Source: Hymenopellis radicata
Taxonomy: Eukaryota; Basidiomycota; Agaricomycetes; Agaricales; Physalacriaceae
Length of the DNA: 48,250 nt
NCBI GenBank assembly: GCA_015501595.1
Contig: JADNRX010000394.1
Coordinates: 1 to 48,250 of the forward strand
Direction: 5' to 3'
Of this stretch, positions 20,565 through 30,832 are shown one piece after another (positions within the stretch are counted from its first letter, which is position 1; each line of letters opens with the position of its first letter). The notes beneath the pieces are model-generated. The model did not search any database. It was not told where the DNA came from and was given only the letters and a program-made list of their open reading frames with translations. The position numbers were made by a program, and so were the translations under genes.

Positions 20565-21082
20565 TGGGGTATCCTGTGCAACCCTAACGTGTTTTGGACA
20601 CATGATGTGGCGCAGGCTCGCCGCCCCATCCCGCCCTTGTCCGCCAATCCGAAGCACCAGCGCGCCTTCACGTGAAATGATCACCCATCCCTTGGCCAAG
20701 GTTTCAATACCATATCTACTATCAATACCATTAAAAACTGCAGTAAACCACTAGGGTTTACTTCGCAGCAGTCAGTGTTAGACCACCACAAAGGCGCTTC
20801 TCTGCATCATCTTCTTGTTTACGCACCGACACGCTAGACTTGTCTTGTAAGAGGCCGAAACGATGGTGTACTGTATATCAACAAGTTATTCCTGTAGGCT
20901 ACCTAATATTATACAGTCCGCATTAATACAACAATTAAATACAAGGGTGTCCATAGTTTCCATATCATACATAGTATCCAAGAGTCCATTGGTGTTGACG
21001 ATGATAGCAACGTGATGGTGAAGATCTAGGAAGCAGAGAGTCAGTACGATGAAAGGAAGGAGGTGGCAAGAATAAGGATCAG

Positions 21083-21423
21083 TAAATAAAAAGGCAATAA
21101 TCGGTTTGTCTCCATAAAGGATCAGAACAGGTCTGATTGGTATACATCATGCAAGCGACGGGGAAGAGGAGATTGGATGTGAAGAATACTCACCATTGAA
21201 ATTCGCAGAAAATCCGATAGTGTTGTACCCATTGAGGAGAGACAAACCTGGAAGGACGTGGTCAGCAAAAATTTCCAAGAAAGAGCAGGAAATGAAAGAT
21301 CAGAAATAAAAGGCAATATCGGTTTGTCTCCGGCACCACGAGTGGCTCGGAACAGGTCTGATAGATTATCATCCGGGGAAAAGGCGGCCCTAGACGGTAC
21401 GCAGAGAAAACACTCACCATGCC
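21083..21423. repeat. Imperfect tandem duplication downstream of the calcipressin gene
   Basis: Two units about 218 bp apart (roughly 21083-21200 and 21292-21423) share the order AAATAAAA-GGCAATA, TCGGTTTGTCTCC, GAACAGGTCTGAT, GGGGAA and ACTCACCAT. In the direction of the calcipressin gene the last motif reads ATG-GTGAGT, a strong splice donor, so the units may carry introns of a long 3' untranslated region or a duplicated exon border. Unit sequences differ by many substitutions. Confidence 0.6.
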
Positions 21424-21434
21424 ACACCGCCTTC

Positions 21435-22213
21435 TCAAACAGATATCGGTGGCATCGCCGTAGCCGCAGGCCGCCACTTTGTCCGCGCCGGCGCAGACTG
21501 TCCATAGACCCACTCAGCCTCAGTGACCTCCACATCACCAACCCAATCATCATCATTGCCCCGATCGCAGTCCTCCACGTACACACCAACGCCCGCCTCT
21601 GCAGGGTCCATGAGCACCTCGACACTCGGACCGCGCTCCTGCACCTTGAGCAGCTTCAGCGCAGCAATCAGGTCATCAGCTAGGGGCGTGGCGTTCGGCG
21701 GATCCTCCTTGATCGGCTCCCATCCCACAGGCGGCGAACCCGGCGGTGAGATGAGAAAGTTTTTCTCGATTTCTGGCGGGCGCAGGTAGTTTGCTTGCGG
21801 CACGACGTCCCCAAAGGCGGTCACAAGCGGATTAGGGTCGGCGCGGTATACGCGTAATATTGTCTGTGAGCTGTTATACAAGGAAGGATATTAGAGGTAG
21901 AGACGACGACGAAAAGGAAAGAGGCAACGTACAGGTCGCCGCGCAGGATTATGGGATCGCACTCAGTCTTGGCCAGCTCAGCAGAGTCATGGGAGACAAA
22001 CACGACGATGATCCTGCCAAACGTTGGCAGCGGCACCCATTGGTTTATCTCGCCGTATGCTTCAAAATGGGTCCTCAGGACGCCTATTATCTGCGGATGG
22101 AAAAAAGTCTTGGGCAGCGAGGTCACTGCCAGAGTGTTCGTCGTCTCCAACGGCCGAGGCAACACTGTCTGCGACGACGACGATGGTAGAGAGATATTGA
22201 AGGAGGCAGTCAT
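21435..22213 (-). CDS. Calcipressin / regulator of calcineurin (RCAN family)
   Basis: Two exons joined across the intron 21932-21871 encode about 238 aa. The first holds the RRM-like domain (NTLAVTSLPKTFFHPQ, INQWVPLPTFGRIIVVF, AKTECDPIIL). The second gives TILRVYRADPNPL, the hallmark Ser-Pro repeat FLISPPGSPPVGWEPI and VGVYVEDCD. Calcipressins bind calcineurin and modulate calcium signalling in the cytosol; the SP motif is phosphoregulated in the family. All signature elements are intact and the length is usual for fungi. The stop is TGA at 21437-21435. A duplicated tract follows downstream. Confidence 0.93.
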
Positions 22214-22659
22214 CGCAGTGGGATGAGAGTGGAGTCGACTTTTTCCTTTTTAAATTTTCAATGTGCTTACCTAATCGGTCGATCACTACTGCGAATAGCT
22301 GTGTGCTGCATTGCTTCCCGGGCTTACAGTTACAGCCTTACCAGAATTCTAGTTGAACTGTGCTAGATACACGGGTACGCATCTCCCGGACACACATGTC
22401 CACCGAGGTCACTGGGATGGCGATGAAATACATTAAACAATTCGTACAAGACTCAATCAACTACAAAGATCGTACAGATGGTCTACAGAAATGGGGTCAT
22501 TCAGCCGGTGTAATGGTCCGAGTACATGGCATGTCGCGGCCATTGGCTAGCCCGTCTCAAGGAACGGAAGCGACACTTACACGTAGACATGTTACATACA
22601 CAGTGTTACATGCGAGCACGGCCATCCGCCCAGGCATGCTTGGTTTGCGGAACAATAAC
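22214..22659. other. Intergenic stretch upstream of calcipressin
   Basis: About 450 bp hold the calcipressin promoter and the 3' end of the CCDC124-like gene, both on the minus strand. No separate gene or repeat was recognised. Confidence 0.4.
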
Positions 22660-23715
22660 CTACTCCCGCAGGCGGTCTTCGACTTGCGCTTTCTTGCTCT
22701 TGAGCGCGTCTACACGCTCCTCCTTGGACGCGTCGTACGATACGGTCGTCTGGTTGAAGCTGATCGAGGAGAGCGATTGAATATCTCACATCAAGTCGAA
22801 CAATAGCCCACTTACGGATTCTCGGGCGATTTCTGGAACTGTTTGTACAGCAAGTCCTGTTGAACATTAGTCAGAAATACTGCGTTGAGAACAATGGTCG
22901 GCAGTGTTTTACTTTGTATTGCTGAAGACGCAGTCCAGGATGCTAACGAATATGTCAGCAAACACAACCGAACCTGTAGAACCCAAGTGGCGCACATCGA
23001 CTTTGAGGTTAGGCAGCTCGCGTTCCTGGTATGCCTCGAAAGCCGCCTGTGTTCCAGGTCAGTAACCAACCATCAAGTCAATTATCCGCATAGATATCAC
23101 CTTGTAACGTCGCTAAACAAATCCGTTTCAACAGCCTGAGTGAATCGGTGAATCAGAATCCGTACCTCGGGATGTCGCTCTAATCCAGCGGCCTGCTGTC
23201 CAACACTGGCCTTGTCAGTCTTTGCGGTGACAACATCGAGCAGATCCAGTGCATTATCAAGACCCGTTGCGGTGAAGCTCTCGGGTTCTTCCTTCTCATA
23301 GTCCTTCTCCTCCGAAGCAATTCCGCCTCCAGCGGCAATAGCTCCAGGCCCAGCAGGCTTAGGCGTCTTTGCGGCTGCCTTCTTGGCACCAGCCTTGGGC
23401 GCCGCCTTGACCTTTGGAGTGCTCGCCTCTTCCTCCGCTAGGAGCCGTGCATTCTCTGCCTTGCGCTCGAGATCGGCTTTACGTTTCGCCTCCTTGTCCT
23501 CCTTGGCGGCCTTGCCTCCCTTTGTGCTGGTGTCCTTCCAAGCATCAGCCTCTTTACGTTCCTTAAAAGTCGATTTCTGTCAGACGTTTGGACTGCAATG
23601 AGGTAAAATCGAGGCGCACCGCATCTGCTGCAGCTGCAGTCTTCTTGTTGGCCTCGTTTTCAGCCTTTTTGGCCCGTCCGCCTTCCTTCTTTGCGTTTCC
23701 TCCTTTGGGTGCCAT
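22660..23715 (-). CDS. CCDC124/Lso2-family ribosome-associated protein
   Basis: The start MAPKGGNAKKEGGRAKKAE is the highly basic ribosome-binding head of the Lso2/CCDC124 family. After a 43-nt intron the coiled coil follows (EADAWKD, then KEAKRKADLERKAENARLL), a Pro/Ala/Lys linker and the conserved C-terminal half: FTATGLDNALDLLDVVTAK, ERHPE, AAFEAYQERELPNLK, DLLYKQFQKSPENP and FNQTTVSYDASKEER, ending DRLRE at TAG 22662-22660. Several short introns split this half. Members bind the intersubunit space of idle 80S ribosomes and help restart translation after starvation. The domain order and key segments match throughout. Confidence 0.93.
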
Positions 23716-23972
23716 AATGTAAAACAAAGTGCTGGAGGTTCGTGAGGGAAGAGATGAGATGATGTACGATTGCGTAACAGGGATTTCGGAGGCGATAATT
23801 TATCAGATAATCTTATCTTCAGCGTGACTTCGGCACTAAGCGGGCACCGGGCACCGCCACAGCCGGAGCCTGATCGCATGATCAGGATTCAGGATCACTC
23901 TTTCTTCTGTAAAGCGTGCTCAAAACAGTAGACCTCTGTTTTCTTGCCTTTGTTTGGTCTTTTTCTTGTATT

Positions 23973-24792
23973 ATGGATGTTATCAGCAAATGGTCGCCGG
24001 GAAACGCTTGTAGGTTGCATACAGCCTATGCCAAACAGCACCTGACACGCTACACACAGATGGCCCCGTTCTCTCCCAGACGGACCTCTACCTGCTGAAT
24101 CCAACACTAGACATACATCCCATCCTCCAAGGGAAACACGTCAAATTTACCCTCCTCTTTAACCTGAGCAACGGCGCGTCTCATTCGCTCCCATTGGATG
24201 CCTTTAACTTACGTGGGACTCAACAGGCCATACTGCCGGCTTTAATCCTGAAGCAAGAGATCGCGATGTCGTCTTTGCGCAGAAGGATGAACCGGCGACT
24301 CTTCCCCGGGTGCAGGTCTTGTACATTCTGACCGAGATATCGCCCTGGTGCACCACAGTGAAGAATGACAAGGGCGTCACGATGAGGAACATTTGCGATG
24401 CCTTGTGGAAGGAGTGCGTGGCCTTTACTGCTGTCATCTCTCTTCTGACGTTGCACACAGCTACTCCGAGCACAATGTGACGGATGCAGAATTCGAGATG
24501 TTGCCTGCGCGGCTGAAGGAGCAGGTTCGTCGGACCGGACAAGCGCGGGCCAACCCACAATGGGGAGGGATGTATACACCAGGCAGCGCACCCGCCGCGG
24601 GCGCTACTGCATTCAAGCGATTCGGTACGCCAGCCTTCCCAGGTCGACTAAAATGGTTGATTGACTCAAAAACTCATAGACTGGCTTCGGGACCGATCCT
24701 TCTTTGAATCGATGCGCCGGGATGATCACTACGCGGAAGCTCGTCTGGGCTTCAAGGCCCCAAATGTATTCATCTTGAGCTTGACGGCATGA
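23973..24792 (+). CDS. DUF6699 domain protein, short form
   Basis: The first exon (23973-24009) encodes MDVISKWSPGNA and joins across the 50-nt intron 24010-24059 to YGPVLSQTDLYLLNPTLDIH, the start of a DUF6699 domain. The domain continues with FTLLFNLSNG, FNLTWDS, VQVLYILTEISPWCTTV and GVTMRNICDALWKE. After another intron come NVTDAEFEMLPARLKEQ, then DWLRDRSFFESM and ARLGFKAPNVFILSL. The exact acceptor in the middle intron (about 24417-24470) is uncertain by a few codons. DUF6699 is expanded in Agaricomycetes and has no established function. It lies next to a second, larger member. Confidence 0.83.
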
Positions 24793-25423
24793 TCCACTGT
24801 TGTATTATCAGCTATCATCTACTTACTGTATCATTGAATCTGCTTATGGACGTGCTCGTGTTGTTTGCTGTAAAAATATATGATTTGTGGGTGTACACGA
24901 GGCGGACGCATTGCAGTTTGACCCTAGAAATAAGGTCCGAGGCTGTAGAGAAGACAAAGACTCGCGGCCGGGTGGGTCATGCATGGACGAGCGCGTGGTA
25001 AAATGTAGCCTGCCACCTAAATTAGGGTTACACCGACTCCGACTCGAACAGCAACCTCACGCATCAGACTACTCGTCCTTGGCCATTACCCGCCGGATCT
25101 GGTCACTAGGCTGTCTCTTATGGTCTAGCAAAGCGTTAACGTTTTCTCTACAGGAAGCCATTGGACGAATTTGGTCGTCGATCACAAGTTCAAGTTGAAA
25201 AAGCTGACAATCGATCGGGCGTACTTCGCAGAACCAACATCGCGTCCAACCCGAGGCACAAAGACTGGATCTCCGTTTTAGGCTTATCCTCGTGTCTGGA
25301 CCTATTTTGCGGAGGGAATATATTGAGAAGAACCGAGAATTGTGAGTCAACAGCTTTTCTGTCACACCGTGTTCTCATCATAGGAAGAGTATAGCCATTT
25401 TGGGCTTGTCCCTTCCATAGTGG
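24793..25423. other. Upstream region of the large DUF6699 gene
   Basis: A 630-bp stretch between the two DUF6699 genes probably holds a promoter and 5' untranslated region. No convincing coding exon was seen, although a short first exon cannot be excluded given the frame problem in the following gene. Confidence 0.35.
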
Positions 25424-27451
25424 TCCTCGGATACGGATCTACAATGTCTTTACACAACACGCCCTTCATTCCCCCACTGGCCACTCCGCAGGGCGGCCAC
25501 GGCAATCTCCCCCAGCCGCCAATCCCTCCGGATACTCACCATTCATCCACGGAGGGTACCAAGCCTTCCCCAATTCACCTCCAAACGGAAGTGGACCTGG
25601 CTACTTCCCTACTGGCTTGCAATACACACCATCCCCACACACGTCCGGAGATCCTGGAACACCGCGCATCCACACCCCGTCACCAAACGTCCTCCCGAAC
25701 GGGCTATCTGCTGACTTTACAGGGTATCCTGATACTACTGACAATTCCCCGCAGCCAGCTGCGTTCGCACCGCCTGTGGCTGGTCCGTCTAATACGCGCC
25801 AGACACCTCCACAAGCGCCTCCCCCACAGCCGCACGCAAGCTCGCCTTGGGGAATGCCACCTCAACTACCGAATGCGTTTGCGTCACCGTATGGCGCCCC
25901 TCCTGGCTGGCTACCCCAGCAACAAGGCGGCTATCCTCAACATCCAGGTGGATACCCTCAACAACAACAAGGCGGATACCCTCAGCAGTCACCTTTTCAA
26001 CCTGCTCCGGCTCAGTTCGCGTCGCCTTACGCTCCTCAGGCATCTCCTTGGGGCAACTTTGGTTCTGGTGGGCTTCCGGGCACGCCTGCGGGCGGCATGG
26101 GTGGCCAGCTACCCGGCGGATATCCACCTCCAGGTGGTCTTCCAGCCGGCTTCGTACCCAACGGTGGTATAGGCGGAATCGGCGGACAATACACACCATT
26201 CACGCCTGGGCATTTGGGTATGGGGATGGGGGGAGGCGTGCTTCCGCCTTCATTGGCCGGGTTCAGTCCTGCGCCGCTTGGCGGTATTGGCGGGATGAAC
26301 ATGGGCACGCCAATGGGCATGGGCATGGGAATGGGTATGCCGCCGCAGGGCCCACCCCCGATGGCGATGGGAGGGCCACCCGCGTTTGGCGGTAATCCTC
26401 TGGATGCGGCGACGCGGAATTTCGCGCAATCCGCGATGGAGTACATGCAGGCGCAGCAGATGGCGCAAGCCGCTGCTGCCCAGCCGCCGCCCGCGCCTGA
26501 GATGCCCATGGGGCGCGGGCGCGTGGGCGACCGCATGCCGCGCTTCACAGCTGGGAGTCATTGTGCGTTGAGTTTCTTTACGTGAACAAGTAGCGCCACT
26601 TACCCAAGTCGCTAGACGCGCCTGTGCTAGAGCCGTTCCTGATTCATCGACTGAACGCCCCGGTGCATCTCAACCCCGCGTTGATGCCTCCTCCTGATAA
26701 TGATGATGGGAGGGAGTATCTCAAATGGGATTTACGACACCCGACCAACACTTGTCAGAGCTCAAAGGACCGTGGGAATGTTTCCTGGAGCTCGGGGAGA
26801 GATGAGCCTGCGACGTTCCCGCGGACGACGTGCCTCTATCTCGTGTGCAAGTTGGTGCCCTTCATGATCACGGTCCCCGCGCGCGATCGCAATGTCGGTG
26901 TGACATGCGGGGAAATCATCGAGCACATCTCCATTTACATGCACAGACGCATTGCGAAAGAGGAGTTTGCCTCGCTGCCGCCTGCGCTGCGCGACGCCGC
27001 GGGAAAGTCGTATTACCACAACCGCTCGACGCGGCCGGGCGCGCCGGGCGGCGCGCTTGGGCAGGGCATGTTGAAGATGGACTTGCTCTGCAATCGGACG
27101 CACTTTGGTGGGATCCAGGAGAATGAGCGGGTGGTGATGGAGAGGTATCACACAAGCCACCCGTGTACGTTTGAGCTGGTGTGCTTGGAGTGGCCGATGA
27201 CGCGGGAGGAGGCGGATGAGCTGGCCGCGCGGGGGGCGCAGGCTGAAGCGCAGCAGCGCGCGCATGAGCGGGGTCTGGAGGAGGCGCGGGAGTTGATGGA
27301 GAATGCGAGCTTGGGAGGACGGCCGCGGTCGTCGTCTACGCGTTCGCGGCATTCGAGACGGCCGTCCGCAGCTAGTGTTCATGATGAACCTTCTGGGAGC
27401 GATCGTACGCCATCTTCGACTGCGAGACGAGCGGTGAGACAGCAGATTTAG
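25424..27451 (+). CDS. DUF6699 domain protein with long Gly/Pro/Gln/Met-rich N-terminus
   Basis: The N-terminal 380 or so residues are low-complexity: QQQGGYPQ repeats, then Gly/Met runs (MGMGMGMGMPPQGPPP). An intron at 26563-26615 joins TAGSH to YAPVLEPFLIHRLNAP, the start of the DUF6699 domain, which continues EYLKWDLRHP, CLYLVCKLVPFMITVPA and GVTCGEIIEHISIYMHRRI. The C-terminus is acidic, then Ser/Arg-rich. The likely start MSLHNTPFIPPLATPQ (25424) is in a different frame from GYSPFIHGGYQAFPN onward. One missing base around the C-run at 25509-25513 would reconcile them, so this is a frameshift, an error, or an unseen first exon. Function is unknown. The disordered head suggests condensate or scaffold behaviour, which is inference. 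Confidence 0.78.
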
Positions 27452-27540
27452 GTGTTTGGAATGTTTCTTCTCATTTTGTCACGACAGTAATGCGCGTTTG
27501 TTTTCCACTTGACTGTTCCGAGGATTTATCCGTTGCATTA

Positions 27541-27660
27541 CTAAGGGCCTGTTCGGCACCAGGGTGATTTCGCGCGAAATCAGCCTAAGTATTATGATTA
27601 TAGGATATGACTGTATTATTTTACATTGTACTGCACACATGTAGTATAGAGTTATAACCG
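27541..27660. repeat. Palindrome and transposon-end-like sequence at the border of arm B
   Basis: CTAAGGGCCTGTTCGG at 27541-27556 resembles the GGGCCTGTTYGG ends of hAT/PIF-type MITEs. A perfect 16-bp palindrome GATTTCGCGCGAAATC follows at 27566-27581. The opposite end was not found. It lies within 100 bp of where arm B homology starts. Confidence 0.4.
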
Positions 27661-27927
27661 ATATTGTTGTTGTTGCTGTGATCTTGCTCGCAATCGTAAG
27701 TTGGCTCTTCATCAACACCGACGGTGCGACGAACGCCATACTAACACAGTGTATAACGCACTGACAGCAAGCACGCTTCTCCGAAATCTTTTGAATAGAT
27801 CGCAGTCGCGCCTCGGAGCAGTACACGATCGATACCGGCGCGGATGACCGGCTGAATCCCGGCTGCGCGACCTTTCATCCTGTCAGCACATCTTAGCTCA
27901 TGACGATCACTCTCAACTTGATCCTGC

Positions 27928-27934
27928 TATAAAT
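27928..27934 (+). promoter_or_regulatory. TATA box of P450-3
   Basis: TATAAAT lies 51-57 bp before the ATG within the GATCCTGCTATAAAT block shared with P450-2. Confidence 0.6.
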
Positions 27935-27984
27935 CAACTACAAATGTTCCACTATCTGACTGTCGTATCATACTTTCCACCGCC

Positions 27985-30163
27985 ATGCACGTCGTTCTGC
28001 AGGTCTTGTCTGCGCTAATCAGCGCCCTACTCGTGGCGGCCGTCGTCAATGTGGCACAGAGCGCGTACCAGTATTATGCCAGCCCACTGAAGCGCCTCCG
28101 AGGACCGGAAATGCCCAGTTTGCTATGGGGTAACATGCAGGAGATTTGGGCTGCGGTGAGTAGCGCGAGTGATCTTAGTCTACTAATCTCAGAGCCCTTC
28201 AGGACCCTGGCGCGCTCTTTAGTAAATGGGTCAAACAATACGGCGCGGTTATTACCTTTACTGGTTTTCTGGGAGTACGTGTGAAAGGATTTACTACTGC
28301 TTGACGATTTGCTGAGTCTGAGACAGTCGCGGCGTCTTTTGACCACGGACACCAAGGCTATTTCTCATATTCTTCATAATGCGTATGACTATCCAAAACC
28401 CGACGAGACGCGTTACAACATTGCACGAATGATTGGCCCAGGTATTCTCGTCGTTGAGGGTCACCAACACAAGCAGCAGGTATGTTCCAGTCTCCTCGCG
28501 TTTGCATAAGACCTTAAATTGAATCCCACAGCGCAAAGTCATGGTGAATACCGCCCACAGGCAGTCTTATCGAGTCTCCTCACGTGTCGCTTTAGAGCCC
28601 GGCCTTTGCCCCGTCTCACATGCGAGAGCTTACCACAACATTCTTGGACAAATCGATTCAAGTAAGTTTTGTTCGGTGTTGAATTCAGGAACTAAAAGCC
28701 TGTAGCTTCGGGACATATTGGCGGCTGAATGTGCCATGAACCCAGATGGTGCCCTTCGCACTGATGCTCTTTCCTGGCTCAACAGAGTTACATTGGACAT
28801 CATCGGTCTTACCGGTAAGCTTGCATTTCTATTTCCGAGATTTCATGCTAATTTATGATGTGTTCACAGGCTTCAACTATAAATTCGACTCCTTGAATGA
28901 CAATGGCGCTCCCAACGAGTTAAACGTTGCCTTTTCCAAGATATTTTCTGCCGGATCCTCGAGTTTGTTTAGGATTATGCAAGGATACATACCGATTCTG
29001 CGTCTTGTGGTAAGTTCACTACGTCTGGTATACATGCTCGCCCATTAACTCCTTTATCAGCCAACGATTCAAGGGGCAACTATGCGTGATGCCCAAGCTA
29101 CAATGTCGCGCATTGGTTACAACCTTCTCAATGAAAGTAGGACCTTCCTGAAGGCAACCGGTGGCGAGAAAGAGAACAATGGGCGGTCTCGCGACCTACT
29201 CTCGTTACTGCTAAGAGCAAATATGTCGACTGACATCCCAGAAAGTCAACGAATGTCGGACGAAGATGTCGTTGCTCGTACGTGCTCATCATCGCTCTCG
29301 CTCTGTCGCTGATAGGTCTTTGTGAAAAGAGGTACCAACGTTCCTCGTTGCTGGCCATGAAACGACGGCTTCGGCAGTCACTTGGCTACTCTACGCTATC
29401 ACTAAGCAACCCGAGGTTCAAAAGAAGTTGCGGGAAGAACTACTCTCTGTGGCTACCGAGGCGCCTTCTTTGGACGAGCTCAATGCACTTCCGTACCTCG
29501 ACATGGTCGTTCGCGAAACTCTGCGCATACATACGCCTGTTCCCAACTCCATTCGAGTAGCGGGCAAGGACGATGTGATTCCGACTAGCAAGCCGTTCAT
29601 GGACAAAGATGGTGTCGTCTGTGATTCCATCAGGTAAGACATTACTGGTTCACCAGAACTAACTGCTCATCAATTTCAGAATCAAGAAAGGCGACTCTAT
29701 TACCATTCCGCTACATATTATGAACACCGATCCCAGCATATGGGGCGAGGACGCTGCAGAGTTCAAGTGAGAGCCTTCCTTGTCTTTCTTCGCCGAGGCT
29801 GAAACTGATGGTGCTCTGATGGAAGACCAGAACGATGGGAGAAGGCTCCAGAGGTGGTATCTGCCATTCCCGGTGTGTGGGGTAATATCATGACTTTCCT
29901 TGGCGGACCTCGCGCATGCATAGGCTACCGATTCTCTCTGGCCGAGTGAGTTCTACTGCACGTGTCTGTGGCGCTTTCTGACGCATAGAGACAACAGGAC
30001 TAAGGCCCTTGTGTTCACTTTGATACGCGCTTTCGAGGTCGAGCTTGCTGTGCCACATGAAGATCTCGCGAAGAAGACATCTGTCGTGCAGCGCCCCTAC
30101 CTGAGGAACAACGCTGCCGCGGGAAACCAGTTGCCTATTATCATCAGACCGGTCCATGTTTAA
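27985..30163 (+). CDS. Cytochrome P450 monooxygenase (P450-3, arm B copy, one intron lost)
   Basis: This duplicate of P450-2 starts [17 protein letters not shown] and keeps every landmark: [19 protein letters not shown] joined to [24 protein letters not shown] (around 29350), VRETLRIH (around 29515), [11 protein letters not shown], haem loop [13 protein letters not shown] (around 29900-29935) and terminus IIRPVHV with TAA 30161-30163. All other introns match P450-2 in place. The intron found in P450-2 at 17856-17806 is absent: exon sequence GGCCCAG runs straight into GTATTCTC at 28441/28442, giving [15 protein letters not shown]. No frame break was found, so the gene looks functional. Two intact copies would raise dosage or permit divergence; the substrate is unknown. 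Confidence 0.92.
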
Positions 30164-30275
30164 TTTACTTCTAGCAGTAGTTATTTGTATATGTAGTTAC
30201 CCTTCTAGCCTTCGATACGCGATTGTTATTCTTGTATCGCGGCACGGACAATGGGCACAATGAATGAGAACCCGG

Positions 30276-30832
30276 TTCAAATACTGGATAACGGCAGAGT
30301 TTTTAGACGATACTACACCACAAGACGTTGGTGGCATCAAAGCGATGCATGGCAGATGTCACGGCGGACATGATCGGCAAACATCGCCATCCATTGTTCC
30401 CAGTAGACGTCTTTTTTGTACTGAAAGCGCCAATCTAGTTTTTGTCAATTTGATGGTTGATGTCAGACCGATGTCCCTCGACTCACCTCGTACTGATGTC
30501 CATAATCCGACATTGTGCTATCAGCGAAGATCTATTCTGAGGCTGACATAGACTCAAATCGACAGCTTCATTACAGCGGCCGGCTGAATAGGCGACAACA
30601 CCGCACTGTCCGGTCAATATCCAGCTGCATCTATTCTAATGTCGGTCAGCACTCACACTGACGACCGACAACCGTCATCTGATAGCATCAGAGGCATCGC
30701 GAACGCCCTTGGTCGGACTGCTTCTGGTCATTTCACTGGTAGCATTTGGGACGAATGAGGGAGATGTAATATAGAATGTTGATTGCAGTTTAATACATGT
30801 ACTTCGATTCCACTGTTCAGGTCGACTCTTCG
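30276..30832. other. Left part of the insertion in arm B, no gene
   Basis: About 560 bp between the end of arm homology and the 3' end of the first transposon gene. No terminal inverted repeat was identified with confidence. No coding signal. Confidence 0.35.

Larger units (their letters stand above)
19781..20760. repeat. Non-coding tract rich in hairpins and inverted repeats
   Basis: Directly after the tRNA gene lies about 1 kb without a believable gene but with clustered symmetry: a GTT microsatellite (about 19879-19894), repeated GTTATTAAC-type palindromes (19996-20030 and 20238-20290), a 20-bp perfect inverted repeat (20306-20325 and 20545-20564) and a 13-bp-stem hairpin (20487-20519). 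TTTCGATACCA is repeated at 19913 and 19929 and in near form at 20701. This is the look of a non-autonomous DNA element or several nested ones, but no complete terminal repeats with a target duplication could be fixed. Confidence 0.5.

Noticed and set aside
20152..20754. Several 70-80-codon frames in the hairpin-rich tract
   Set aside because: They are short, overlap on both strands and span inverted repeats, so they are unlikely to be genes.
26036..26548. Long minus-strand frame opposite the Gly/Pro-rich DUF6699 exon
   Set aside because: It is the antisense of a low-complexity GC-rich exon, which commonly stays open by composition.
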